From positions 1,640,501-1,704,500 of the forward strand of contig NZ_CP101462.1 in the NCBI RefSeq assembly GCF_024362205.1: a stretch of 64,000 nt of DNA, in the 5' to 3' direction. The DNA is from Exiguobacterium aurantiacum (GTDB lineage: Bacteria; Bacillota; Bacilli; Exiguobacteriales; Exiguobacteriaceae). The position numbers were made by a program, and so were the translations under genes. Positions 28,517 through 36,318 of this stretch are shown here, piece by piece (position 1 is the first letter of the stretch; each line of letters opens with the position of its first letter). The notes beneath the pieces were generated by a model, which worked only from the letters and a program-made list of their open reading frames with translations, was not told the origin of the DNA and made no database searches.

Positions 28517-29942
28517 ATTGCGCAGCTTGTTGTTCGATTGATGGTTCTGCACTCAACACAGCGATCCGTTCAATCGTGAAACCTGTGAACGCATAGATAA
28601 TCGAGATGACCGGAACGATGAAGTTCAAGATTGCGTAAGGCGCATATTCGAATGCCCCGACGCCGAGCGTCCCGAGAATGAACACACCGCACGTGTTCCA
28701 CGGGATGAACACAGATGTCAACGTCCCACCGTCCTCGAGCGCCCGCGATAAGTTTTTCGAGTGAAGCCCCATTTTCTGATAGGCACCTGCAAACATACGA
28801 GACGGAACGACAATCGAGATGTATTGTTCGGAACACGTGGCGTTCGTCGCAATCCCTGCGAGAATCGTCGACGCGATCATCGAACCTGCCGTCTTCGCAA
28901 GTTTGACGATTTGGTTCATAATCGATTGCAGCATCCCCGAGTATTCTAAAATCCCCCCGAACGTCATCGCGACGATCGTCATCGAGACGGTGTACATCAT
29001 CGCGTCGAGCCCGCCCCGACTGAACAAGTTGTCGACGAGTTCATTGCCGGTGTCAATCACATAGCCGCTCTGCAGCGCCCCGACGCTATCCGCAAGCGTT
29101 CCGCCTTGGACGATGACTTGGGCGAGAAAGCCGAGTGCGATCCCGATGACAAGCGCCGGAATAGCGGGTACTTTTCTCGCGACGAGGACGATGACAGCAA
29201 GTGGAATCAATAAGAGCCACGGCGAGATGACGAAGCTGTCCTGTAAAATAGCGAGTGTTTGGACGATTTCTGAAGAATCCGTCGTCGTCTCACTGAACCG
29301 TCTGCCAAGCCACCAATAGGCGCCGAGCGCGATGACGAGCCCTGGAATCGTCGTGTAGAGCATATGCCGAATATGTTCGAACAAGTTTGTATGCGTCAAA
29401 CCGGCCGCGAGATTCGTCGTATCCGACAACGGGGACATCTTGTCCCCAAAGTATGCCCCTGAAATGACCGCTCCGGCGACCATCGGTGCTGGTATCCCCA
29501 TACTCAGCCCGATGCCCATCCCAGCGACACCAATCGTTCCCATCGTCGACCATGAGCTACCGATTGAGAGCGCGACGACTGAGCAGATGATACAAATGGT
29601 CACCAAGAAATAGGCCGGTGAAATAATCGTCAAGCCGTAATAAATCATTGTCGCGACGACGCCTCCCCCAATCCAGGCCCCGATCGTCAAACCGACCAAG
29701 ATGATGATGACGACGGCCGGCAAAGCGAGCCGAATCCCTTTGTACATCATCTCCTCGATCTCTTTCCACTTGTAGCCGTGTCGCCATGCGACGAGTGACG
29801 CGACCGCCGTCCCGACGATGAGCGGGATGTGTGGCCCTTGTTCTAATCGGACGATGGCTACGAGCATGACCCCAATCATGACAAGTAGCGGCAATACCGC
29901 CCAGCGAAGCTTCATGTCTACCTTGTTCCCCTGTTGTTCCAT
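28515..29942 (-). CDS. NhaC family sodium/proton-coupled transporter
   Basis: 475 residues with about 11-12 membrane segments. The family hallmarks GSSWSTMGTIGVAGMGIG near 130 and SGAYFGDKMSPLSDTTNLAA near 165 are intact. NhaC proteins include plain Na+/H+ antiporters and organic-acid or amino-acid exchangers such as MleN. Its promoter carries the same repeats as the racemase gene plus a cre site, so nutrient uptake is more likely than pH homeostasis (inference). ATG 29942 follows GGAGGAAGACAC. Confidence 0.9.
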   Translation of the reverse strand: MEQQGNKVDMKLRWAVLPLLVMIGVMLVAIVRLEQGPHIPLIVGTAVASLVAWRHGYKWKEIEEMMYKGIRLALPAVVIIILVGLTIGAWIGGGVVATMIYYGLTIISPAYFLVTICIICSVVALSIGSSWSTMGTIGVAGMGIGLSMGIPAPMVAGAVISGAYFGDKMSPLSDTTNLAAGLTHTNLFEHIRHMLYTTIPGLVIALGAYWWLGRRFSETTTDSSEIVQTLAILQDSFVISPWLLLIPLAVIVLVARKVPAIPALVIGIALGFLAQVIVQGGTLADSVGALQSGYVIDTGNELVDNLFSRGGLDAMMYTVSMTIVAMTFGGILEYSGMLQSIMNQIVKLAKTAGSMIASTILAGIATNATCSEQYISIVVPSRMFAGAYQKMGLHSKNLSRALEDGGTLTSVFIPWNTCGVFILGTLGVGAFEYAPYAILNFIVPVISIIYAFTGFTIERIAVLSAEPSIEQQAAQ

Positions 29943-29975
29943 GTGTCTTCCTCCCCGATAGTGAAAAATTCAGAA

Positions 29976-29995
29976 TTGTCGTTATATTGTCGCTA
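29976..29995 (-). promoter_or_regulatory. Direct-repeat operator before the NhaC gene
   Basis: TTGTCGTTA (29976-29984) and TTGTCGCTA (29987-29995) start 11 bp apart, as in the racemase/regulator promoter. A -10-like TATAAC on the minus strand lies between and over the repeats, with a TTATCA -35 18 bp further up, so binding would block the promoter. Confidence 0.55.
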
Positions 29996-30004
29996 ATAAG
30001 TAGA

Positions 30005-30018
30005 TGATAACGCTTACA
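30005..30018 (-). promoter_or_regulatory. cre site (CcpA) upstream of the NhaC gene
   Basis: On the minus strand TGTAAGCGTTATCA matches TGWAANCGNTNWCA at every position. It overlaps the proposed -35 TTATCA of the transporter promoter. Confidence 0.65.
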
Positions 30019-30031
30019 TTTAAAGTTGGCA

Positions 30032-30062
30032 ATAAAAAAATGAACGGGCTCGTCCGGCCCGT
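30032..30062 (-). terminator. Rho-independent terminator of the M20 gene
   Basis: ACGGGC (30044-30049) and GCCCGT (30057-30062) pair around seven bases; the minus strand continues into T7. Confidence 0.82.
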
Positions 30063-30079
30063 CCATCTAGTCAATCGCT

Positions 30080-31174
30080 TCAATTATCGTTTGCGGCCCG
30101 TCGTAACGTGTCAGCCAGCAAGGCGGCCGCTTCCGGTAAGACGTCACGTTCGAACGTCATGTGCGGATGATGGAGCCCCGGCGTCAAGTTGGCGCCGATC
30201 CCAATCATCGTCGCATCGAGTCCCGGTTGTTCGACCGTATAAAAATGAAAATCATCGCTACCCGAGGTGATGATGCGATCAACGAGCGCATTCTCCCCGA
30301 ACCGCTCGCTAATTGCTTCGGCCGCATGTCGGCTCGAGCGTTCGCCAATCACGGCGCCCGGTGTGAAGTCTTGCCACTCCCAGTCGATGGTGACGCCGTG
30401 AAGGACAGCAATCTGGTGTAGGAGTGTTTCGACACGGTCGCGCAGCTCAAGCAGTTCCTTGTTCTGTTGGGCCCGAACATCAATCGAGAACGTCGCATTT
30501 CCCGGAATAATGTTCAAATTGTCACTGCCAGCCTGAACGCCCGTCAACTTGATTGAATGCGGCTCGAACGGAGACAAGTAGATGCTTTTGAGCATCTGTT
30601 GAATCGTGAAGATGACGTCAAGCGCGTTTTGGCCTTGATGCGGACGCGCGCCATGGGCGTCGTCGCCGCTAATGCTGCCTTTCAAGAAGAATGCGGCCCC
30701 ATGTTGAATCGTAGCCGCATATTGTCCGCGCTGCAGTTCTTCGAGCGGACGCAAATGGATGCCGTACAGCTGACTGACGCCCGTTAACGCCCCGTGTTGA
30801 ATCATCGCGAGCGAGCCGTTGCCTTGTTCTTCCGCCGGTTGGAAGATAAACCGAATCCGCTTCGATAGCGTCTCATGTCTCAACTCATCGAGCGCCCCGA
30901 GCACCATGCTGATATTGGCATCGTGGCCGCATGAATGGTTGGCTTGAAACGTCCCGTCGACTTGTTGCCATAACGCGTCGATATCGGCCCGGACGGCAAT
31001 GACATCGTCTCCATCCCCAATCTCAGCGATGACACCGGTCACGTCTGCAAACGTCGCGTGACGGACTTGCCATGACGTCAAGATGTCGGCAATCGTCTTC
31101 GTCGTCTCGACTTCTTTCCAACTCACTTCTGGATGGGCATGAAAATGCTCAAACCAGTTCAATACGTTCGTCAT
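30080..31174 (-). CDS. M20 family amidohydrolase (AmhX/N-acyl-amino-acid hydrolase type)
   Basis: 364 residues. Metal-binding residues are visible in HSCGHDAN near 80, PAEE near 112, the His of GIHLRP near 139 and LHHPHM near 338. The lid/dimer domain (about 160-270) is present. The M20D group removes acyl groups from N-acyl amino acids or related amides. It sits 20 bases after the DoxX-like gene and ends at its own terminator. A deacylase would complete an acylation-racemisation-deacylation route with the nearby GNAT and racemase. Confidence 0.88.
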   Translation of the reverse strand: MTNVLNWFEHFHAHPEVSWKEVETTKTIADILTSWQVRHATFADVTGVIAEIGDGDDVIAVRADIDALWQQVDGTFQANHSCGHDANISMVLGALDELRHETLSKRIRFIFQPAEEQGNGSLAMIQHGALTGVSQLYGIHLRPLEELQRGQYAATIQHGAAFFLKGSISGDDAHGARPHQGQNALDVIFTIQQMLKSIYLSPFEPHSIKLTGVQAGSDNLNIIPGNATFSIDVRAQQNKELLELRDRVETLLHQIAVLHGVTIDWEWQDFTPGAVIGERSSRHAAEAISERFGENALVDRIITSGSDDFHFYTVEQPGLDATMIGIGANLTPGLHHPHMTFERDVLPEAAALLADTLRRAANDN

Positions 31175-31194
31175 AATCGTTCCCCCATATGTAC

Positions 31195-31539
31195 TTATAT
31201 TTTTTTGACCCCTTTAATCAAGACCCATTGCAGCGGCAACCGGGCCCACGTCACCCATTTCGGAAGTGGCATCTTACCGAGTTTTGACGGTTTAAGCGCC
31301 ATATTGATGTTCGCCGGGAAGACGGCAATCAAAAATGCCGGTAACGTGCGTTTCACGAACCGTGTCCCTTTGTTCGTGAGCAACAGCGCGCCATAGACGA
31401 CTTCGATGACCCCGCTCGCCTGAACCATGAACCGTTTGAACGGCCACGACTTCGGAATGATCGACATGAATGCCCGTTCTTGAACGAAGTGCATAACACC
31501 CGCCCCGAGAAATAAAATCCCATATAGTTTACGAATCAA
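31195..31539 (-). CDS. DoxX-like small membrane protein
   Basis: 114 residues with three or four hydrophobic segments. The N-terminal RKLYGILFLGAGVMHF and a central GVIEVVYGALLL resemble DoxX/DoxD-related proteins. TTG 31539 is used because GGAGGGG lies seven bases upstream. It precedes the M20 gene by 20 bases, so it probably shares its transcript. Role unknown. Confidence 0.75.
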   Translation of the reverse strand: MIRKLYGILFLGAGVMHFVQERAFMSIIPKSWPFKRFMVQASGVIEVVYGALLLTNKGTRFVKRTLPAFLIAVFPANINMALKPSKLGKMPLPKWVTWARLPLQWVLIKGVKKI

Positions 31540-31568
31540 CTGAACCCCTCCTTTTTTCTAAGCATAAC

Positions 31569-31596
31569 AAAAAAGATGGGCTGCGTGCCCATCTTT
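31569..31596 (-). terminator. Rho-independent terminator of the HtrA gene
   Basis: AAAGATGGGC (31572-31581) and GCCCATCTTT (31587-31596) pair perfectly around TGCGT; T-rich sequence follows on the minus strand. Confidence 0.88.
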
Positions 31597-32857
31597 ACAG
31601 TGCGTCTCCATTTGCGTTTTGAATCTCGACATCGACCGTCTCGGTCTTTCCATCACGAACGTATTCGATTTTGACCGTCCCGTCCGTATCTCGAATCAAT
31701 TCACTTCGCAGGTCGATGAACGACGAGACGGCTTGATCATTGATTTTCACGATGACGTCGCGCGCTTCAAGCCCTGCCCGTGCCGCCGAACTGTTTGCCT
31801 GTACTTCGACGATGATCGTACCGGCTGTCACTGACTCCGGTAAATTGATTTGCTCGGTCAAGTACCCTGGTGGGAATTCAGATACGTCACGAAGCGAGAC
31901 ACCGAGCGACGGATGGTTCACTTCTCCCGTCTGTTCGATTTGATTGATGAGCGGCAAGGCGATGTCAACCGGGATTGAGAAACCAACCCCTTCGACCGAG
32001 TCGGTCGCAATTTTCATCGAGTTGATCCCAATCAATTGTCCCGATTCGTTAATTAATGCGCCACCGGAGTTACCCGGGTTGATGGCAGCATCCGTTTGGA
32101 TGACTTCGGCGTTGAAGTCGGCTTGTCCGTTCTCATCCGTATCGACCGGCACGAGACGTGACGTCGAAGAGACGACGCCGCGTGTGACCGAGTTCTCAAA
32201 CTGGCCGAGCGGGTTGCCGATCGCGATGACGGTCTGACCTGGTTTCAATTCGCTCGACTTCCCGATCGAGATGACGGACGAGACTTTGTCCGCATCGACC
32301 TCGAGCACGGCCAAATCGTACGTGGCATCGCTGCCCATCAGTTTGGCGTCTGCCGTTGACCCGTCATTGAACGTCACGGTCAAGCGGTCGGCACCATTGA
32401 CGACGTGATGGTTCGTGACGATATAGGCCGAGTCGCCGTCTTTCTTATAGATGACGCCCGAGCCGACCCCGGCTTCGACGGCTTCATTTGAAAATCCGTT
32501 TGACGCGAAGTTGTTCACCGTCACGACGGCAGGTTGCGCGGTCGCGACCGCATCGGTGACCGAACTGTCAGTCGTCGTCGATGTCGTCTGGACCGGTGAC
32601 CCTTCCGACGTCACGTTCGTATCGGACACGTTCGTCGGCACTTGATCGATAAACGGGAAAGCGATCGCGCCGGTCAAGACGGCACCAATCACCCCGCCGA
32701 CAAAGCCAGGGAACATCCGGCCGACGAACGATGGTCGGGCCGTTTGCTCTACGCGCGTTGGTTCTGAAGATTGTTCTGACGAGCCGAGCTCGGTGTCGAG
32801 CCAATCCTCGTGGCGATTTGATTCGTTTGGTTCTGTTGGACGATCATTGCGTTCCAT
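31595..32857 (-). CDS. Membrane-anchored HtrA/DegP-like serine protease
   Basis: 420 residues. A ~45-residue acidic cytoplasmic tail is followed by one membrane segment (about 49-70), a Ser/Thr-rich linker, a trypsin-like domain with H151, D181 and S264 (GNSGGAL), and a C-terminal PDZ domain (about 320-410). This is the layout of Bacillus HtrA/HtrB/YyxA, which degrade misfolded exported proteins and are usually induced by CssRS. No CssRS pair is present here. It is a single gene with its own terminator. Confidence 0.95.
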   Translation of the reverse strand: MERNDRPTEPNESNRHEDWLDTELGSSEQSSEPTRVEQTARPSFVGRMFPGFVGGVIGAVLTGAIAFPFIDQVPTNVSDTNVTSEGSPVQTTSTTTDSSVTDAVATAQPAVVTVNNFASNGFSNEAVEAGVGSGVIYKKDGDSAYIVTNHHVVNGADRLTVTFNDGSTADAKLMGSDATYDLAVLEVDADKVSSVISIGKSSELKPGQTVIAIGNPLGQFENSVTRGVVSSTSRLVPVDTDENGQADFNAEVIQTDAAINPGNSGGALINESGQLIGINSMKIATDSVEGVGFSIPVDIALPLINQIEQTGEVNHPSLGVSLRDVSEFPPGYLTEQINLPESVTAGTIIVEVQANSSAARAGLEARDVIVKINDQAVSSFIDLRSELIRDTDGTVKIEYVRDGKTETVDVEIQNANGDAL

Positions 32858-32978
32858 GTGTACTCATCTCCCATATGATGTTTGCTCTTTGTTCTACCCT
32901 TAGTATAAGAGGCGTAGTCATGATTTTGGGGAAATGAAGCATCGATTACAAGATTCTTCACAATTTGCGTCAATTAGG

Positions 32979-33797
32979 TCAGACGATGACGTTTTTTAGC
33001 GTCCCGATCCCCGAGATGCTCACCTCGACCGTGTCCCCAGACTGGAGATAGACGGGCGGCTTCATGCCGTGACCTACCCCGGCCGGCGTGCCGGTCGCGA
33101 TGATATCTCCCGCTTCAAGTGTCATTCCTTTTGACAATGTCCGAATCAACTCTTTAATCGGACGAATCATATCCGCCGTCGACCCATCTTGGCGTGTCTC
33201 GCCATTCACGACCGTTTGAATCGTAAGTGGGAACTCAAGTTCATCCGGAGTGACGATATACGGACCCATCGGACAGAACGTATCGAACGATTTGCCTCGG
33301 AAAAACTGAACGTGTTGTTTTTGCACGTCACGGGCCGTGATGTCGTTTAAAATCGTGTAGCCGAAGATATGGGCGTCGACGTCGTCAATGTCTCGCCCTG
33401 ATTTTCCGATGATGACAGCGAGTTCCCCTTCATAGTCGAGTTGCTCGGTCAATTCGGGATGACGTTCGACGACCGCTCCTGGTCCGACGACCGAGGTCGG
33501 CGCTTTCGTGAAGATGACGAGTTTGCCAGCCCCCGCCGTATCCATCTCTTTTACGTGCTCTTCATAGTTTTTGCCGATGCAGATGACATTTTTAAGCGGA
33601 CGATACGGTGCGACGAGCGTGACGTCGTTCAGTGGTGACCGAGGCGCGACGTCCAAATCGACATCCGGTTCAAACTCACGCGCGATGACCTCTAACAGCG
33701 AGGTCGTATGTAATTGGTTACTGACATCATAGACGAACTCTCCTGCCACGACACCGACCCTTTGCTCTCCTTCAACTTGAAAACTACACCATTTCAT
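32979..33797 (-). CDS. Fumarylacetoacetate hydrolase family protein
   Basis: 272 residues from ATG 33797 (MKWCSFQVEG), with AAGGGGGAATTTTG upstream; the frame is open ten codons further. The metal-binding triad E, E, D is seen in DYEGELAVIIG and the following NDITARD. The family cuts or decarboxylates oxo-acids; many are acylpyruvases or oxaloacetate decarboxylases. Substrate unknown. Flanked by HtrA and nrdDG on the same strand without evident functional link. Confidence 0.88.
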   Translation of the reverse strand: MKWCSFQVEGEQRVGVVAGEFVYDVSNQLHTTSLLEVIAREFEPDVDLDVAPRSPLNDVTLVAPYRPLKNVICIGKNYEEHVKEMDTAGAGKLVIFTKAPTSVVGPGAVVERHPELTEQLDYEGELAVIIGKSGRDIDDVDAHIFGYTILNDITARDVQKQHVQFFRGKSFDTFCPMGPYIVTPDELEFPLTIQTVVNGETRQDGSTADMIRPIKELIRTLSKGMTLEAGDIIATGTPAGVGHGMKPPVYLQSGDTVEVSISGIGTLKNVIV

Positions 33798-33825
33798 CAA
33801 AATTCCCCCTTTTTTGCTAGTATAC

Positions 33826-33853
33826 AAAAAATCGGGACACGACGGCCCCGATT
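33826..33853 (-). terminator. Rho-independent terminator of nrdDG
   Basis: AATCGGG (33830-33836) and CCCGATT (33847-33853) pair around ten bases, followed by T6 on the minus strand. The stem overlaps the nrdG stop. Confidence 0.8.
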
Positions 33854-34307
33854 ACGCTTTGTTCAAAAAAATAATTCGCTGGTTGCTCGACCCCCGAAAC
33901 CGGAGCGACCGATCCATAAGTGGCTGTTCGAAGCGCCCATCGACGAGCACATCGGCACGGTCGAGCACGCTTGTGACGTGTTCATCGTCCATCGCTTGCA
34001 ACTGTTCGAACGTATAACCCGTATACACCCATACGTTTTTCTGGAGCGCCTTGCACCCGTCGACGAGCCGGGCCAACGCTTCTGGTTGGAGAAACGGCTC
34101 TCCGCCCGAGACGGTGACGCCATCCCATCCGGATTGTTCGACACGGGTGAGCAAGTCCTCGATTGCCACTTCTTCTCCCCCGCGCGGATTCCACGATTCC
34201 GGATTGTGACACCCGGGGCATCGATGAGGGCAGCCTGCCATAAAGATGACCGACCGAACACCTGGACCGTCGACGACCGATTCGTCAATTACGGATAGGA
34301 CGCGCAT
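33852..34307 (-). CDS. nrdG: Anaerobic ribonucleotide reductase activating protein
   Basis: 151 residues, a normal NrdG length. The radical-SAM cluster motif is C26-x3-C30-x2-C33 in MAGCPHRCPGCHN, followed by the SAM-binding VSGGEPFLQ near 73. It generates the glycyl radical on NrdD. It overlaps the end of nrdD by 23 bases, with GAGGGTGAAGCATC before the ATG, so the two are co-translated. Confidence 0.95.
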   Translation of the reverse strand: MRVLSVIDESVVDGPGVRSVIFMAGCPHRCPGCHNPESWNPRGGEEVAIEDLLTRVEQSGWDGVTVSGGEPFLQPEALARLVDGCKALQKNVWVYTGYTFEQLQAMDDEHVTSVLDRADVLVDGRFEQPLMDRSLRFRGSSNQRIIFLNKA

Positions 34308-36129
34308 GATGCTTCACCCTCGCTCGTTCTTCTTCTCGTTTCGCCGAATTCCATCGGTCCATCGTGCCTACCAAATAGCCGGTGATGCGACGAATCCGTT
34401 CAATCTGCTCGCGCTCCCCACATGTCGGGCACGCTTCGTCGATGATGCCTTCGAGACCGCAGTTGCCGCAACGGTCGACGGGATGGTTAATCGACCCGTA
34501 ACCGACGTCCTCGGCGCGCATGAGCCGGACAATCGCTTCGACCGCCTCCGCATTATGGGCGAGCGATCCGTCGACTTCAACATACGTGATATGTCCAGCG
34601 TCACAGAGCGCATGGTATGGCGCTTCTAAGCGGACTTTGTCCCGAATCGAGACCGCCTGATATACCGGCACATGAAACGAGTTTGTGTAAAAGGCGCGGT
34701 CGGTCACACCTTCGATTATCCCGAACGCCTGCTGATCCTTTAAGACGAACTTCCCAGATAATCCTTCGGCCGGGGTGGCCAACAGCGAGAAGTTCAAGTC
34801 GTGGCGCTCCGCCGCCTGTCTCATCCGATCACGTAAATGCGTGGCGATGTCGAGCCCGAGCCGTTCCGCCTCTCGCGACTCGGCATGCGTACCGCCTGTG
34901 AGGACACGTAGCGCTTCGGCGAGACCGATAAATCCGACCGAGAGCGTCCCTTGCTTCAACACTTCGCGTAAATCATCCTCTGGACCGAGCGTCTCTCCAC
35001 CCCGCCAGACGTGTTGGGCGTAAAGAAACCGAAATTCATCGGCGTGTCGCTTCGCTTGATAGTCGAACCGTTCGAGCAGTTGATCGATGGCGATGTCGAC
35101 ATAGGCGTCGAGCGTCTCATAAAAGGAATGGATATCCGAGGAGACGAGCGCCATCTTGACCAAATTCAAGGTCGAAAAGGATAAGTTGCCGCGTCCAATC
35201 GACGTCTCGGTGCCATGCCGATTCCCCATCACGCGTGTCCGGCAACCCATGTAGGCTACTTCAGAGGCGTGCGTCCCGTCGTAGTATTGCAAGTTGAACG
35301 GGGCATCGACGAACGAGAAGTTCGGGAATAACCGTTTGCCCGTCACGCGACAAGCGAGTCGGAACAAGTCGACGTTCGGATCATCCTCATGGAAGTTGAC
35401 CCCTTCTTTCACTTTAAAGATTTGAATCGGGAAAATCGGTGTCTCCCCGTTGCCGAGCCCCCGCTCGGTCGCACGTAACAACTCTCGAATGAATACCCGG
35501 CCCCAACGACTCGTGTCGGTCCCGTAATTGATGGAGACGAAGGGTACTTGTCCACCACCCCGTGAATGCATCGAATTGGCGTTGTGGATGAACGCTTCAC
35601 ACGCTTGATACGTTGCCGTGATCGTCTCTGCCTCGGCGATTTCAAGAAGTAGCTCGGTCGTCCATTCGACCGGTAGCTTTTTGAGCCGCTCGAGCTGACG
35701 TTCGTACGTCTTTTCGACGTACGGCGCGAGGTCGACATCAAACATCGGGAACGCTTGACCGCCATGCTGCATGTTTTGGTTCGCTTGAAGAATGATCGAA
35801 GCGAGCGCCATCGCCGAGCGGATATCTTGGGGCGGTCGAATTGTCCCGTGCCCGGTATGAAATCCGTGAGTCAGTAACTCACCGAGTGGGATTTGACAAC
35901 ACGTCGTCGATCCCGTCACGTAGTAGTCGGCGTCATGGATATACAAAAAATTATCTTCGACGGCTTGACGTGACCGTTCTGATAAAAGATATGTCGTCGA
36001 CAACTGTTTCGAGACTTCTGAGGATAATCGTGCCAGTTTTCCAAGTGGTGATTTCCCGTCGACGTTGGCGTTCTCTTGTACGAGGTCCTGATCTGGGAGA
36101 ACACAGACATCTTCATAAAGCTGGAGCAT
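34285..36129 (-). CDS. nrdD: Anaerobic (class III) ribonucleoside-triphosphate reductase, no ATP-cone
   Basis: 614 residues from ATG 36129 (GGAG six bases upstream). The catalytic core starts almost at once (ENANVDGKSPLGK near residue 20), so the usual ~90-100-residue N-terminal ATP-cone is absent. Active-site cysteines lie in STTCCQIP and YMGCRTRV. The C-terminal zinc site is C554/C557/C567/C570, and the glycyl-radical region is ITGYL with G584. Oxygen-sensitive enzyme for dNTP synthesis without air, activated by the overlapping nrdG. NrdR-type boxes precede it. Confidence 0.93.
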   Translation of the reverse strand: MLQLYEDVCVLPDQDLVQENANVDGKSPLGKLARLSSEVSKQLSTTYLLSERSRQAVEDNFLYIHDADYYVTGSTTCCQIPLGELLTHGFHTGHGTIRPPQDIRSAMALASIILQANQNMQHGGQAFPMFDVDLAPYVEKTYERQLERLKKLPVEWTTELLLEIAEAETITATYQACEAFIHNANSMHSRGGGQVPFVSINYGTDTSRWGRVFIRELLRATERGLGNGETPIFPIQIFKVKEGVNFHEDDPNVDLFRLACRVTGKRLFPNFSFVDAPFNLQYYDGTHASEVAYMGCRTRVMGNRHGTETSIGRGNLSFSTLNLVKMALVSSDIHSFYETLDAYVDIAIDQLLERFDYQAKRHADEFRFLYAQHVWRGGETLGPEDDLREVLKQGTLSVGFIGLAEALRVLTGGTHAESREAERLGLDIATHLRDRMRQAAERHDLNFSLLATPAEGLSGKFVLKDQQAFGIIEGVTDRAFYTNSFHVPVYQAVSIRDKVRLEAPYHALCDAGHITYVEVDGSLAHNAEAVEAIVRLMRAEDVGYGSINHPVDRCGNCGLEGIIDEACPTCGEREQIERIRRITGYLVGTMDRWNSAKREEERARVKHHARPIRN

Positions 36130-36149
36130 ATTCACTCCGCATCACCTCA

Positions 36150-36210
36150 CTATATATTGATGATAAGCGAGTTATTAACTCGCTTATATTCTATATATAG
36201 ATTATGTCAC
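36150..36210 (-). promoter_or_regulatory. nrdDG promoter with two NrdR boxes and a 25-bp palindrome
   Basis: CTATATATTG (36150-36159) and CTATATATAG (36191-36200) both match the NrdR box core CwAtATaTwG, 41 bp apart (about four helical turns). Between them lies a perfect palindrome, 12-base arms 36163-36174 and 36176-36187 around one T. A candidate minus-strand promoter is -35 GTGACA (36210-36205) and -10 TATAAG (36188-36183), 16 bp apart, so one box lies in the spacer. Confidence 0.65.
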
Positions 36211-36261
36211 GTTTCACCGCCAAGATGTGAAGTCTAAATTGTGATCATTGGTTGTGATAAA

Positions 36262-36299
36262 AACGCAAAACAGTCGAGCCCCTGACGTGGACTCGACTG
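36262..36299 (-). terminator. Rho-independent terminator of the FNT gene
   Basis: CAGTCGAG (36271-36278) and CTCGACTG (36292-36299) pair; the minus strand continues TTTTGCGTTTTT. Confidence 0.78.
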
Positions 36300-36318
36300 C
36301 TCGTTGAAGTGAGCTGCC

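Noticed and set aside
36226-36257. Three TGTGA repeats as an FNR site
   Set aside because: Direct repeats at 13-14 bp rather than TGTGA-N6-TCACA; kept only as a note in the nrdDG control-region finding.
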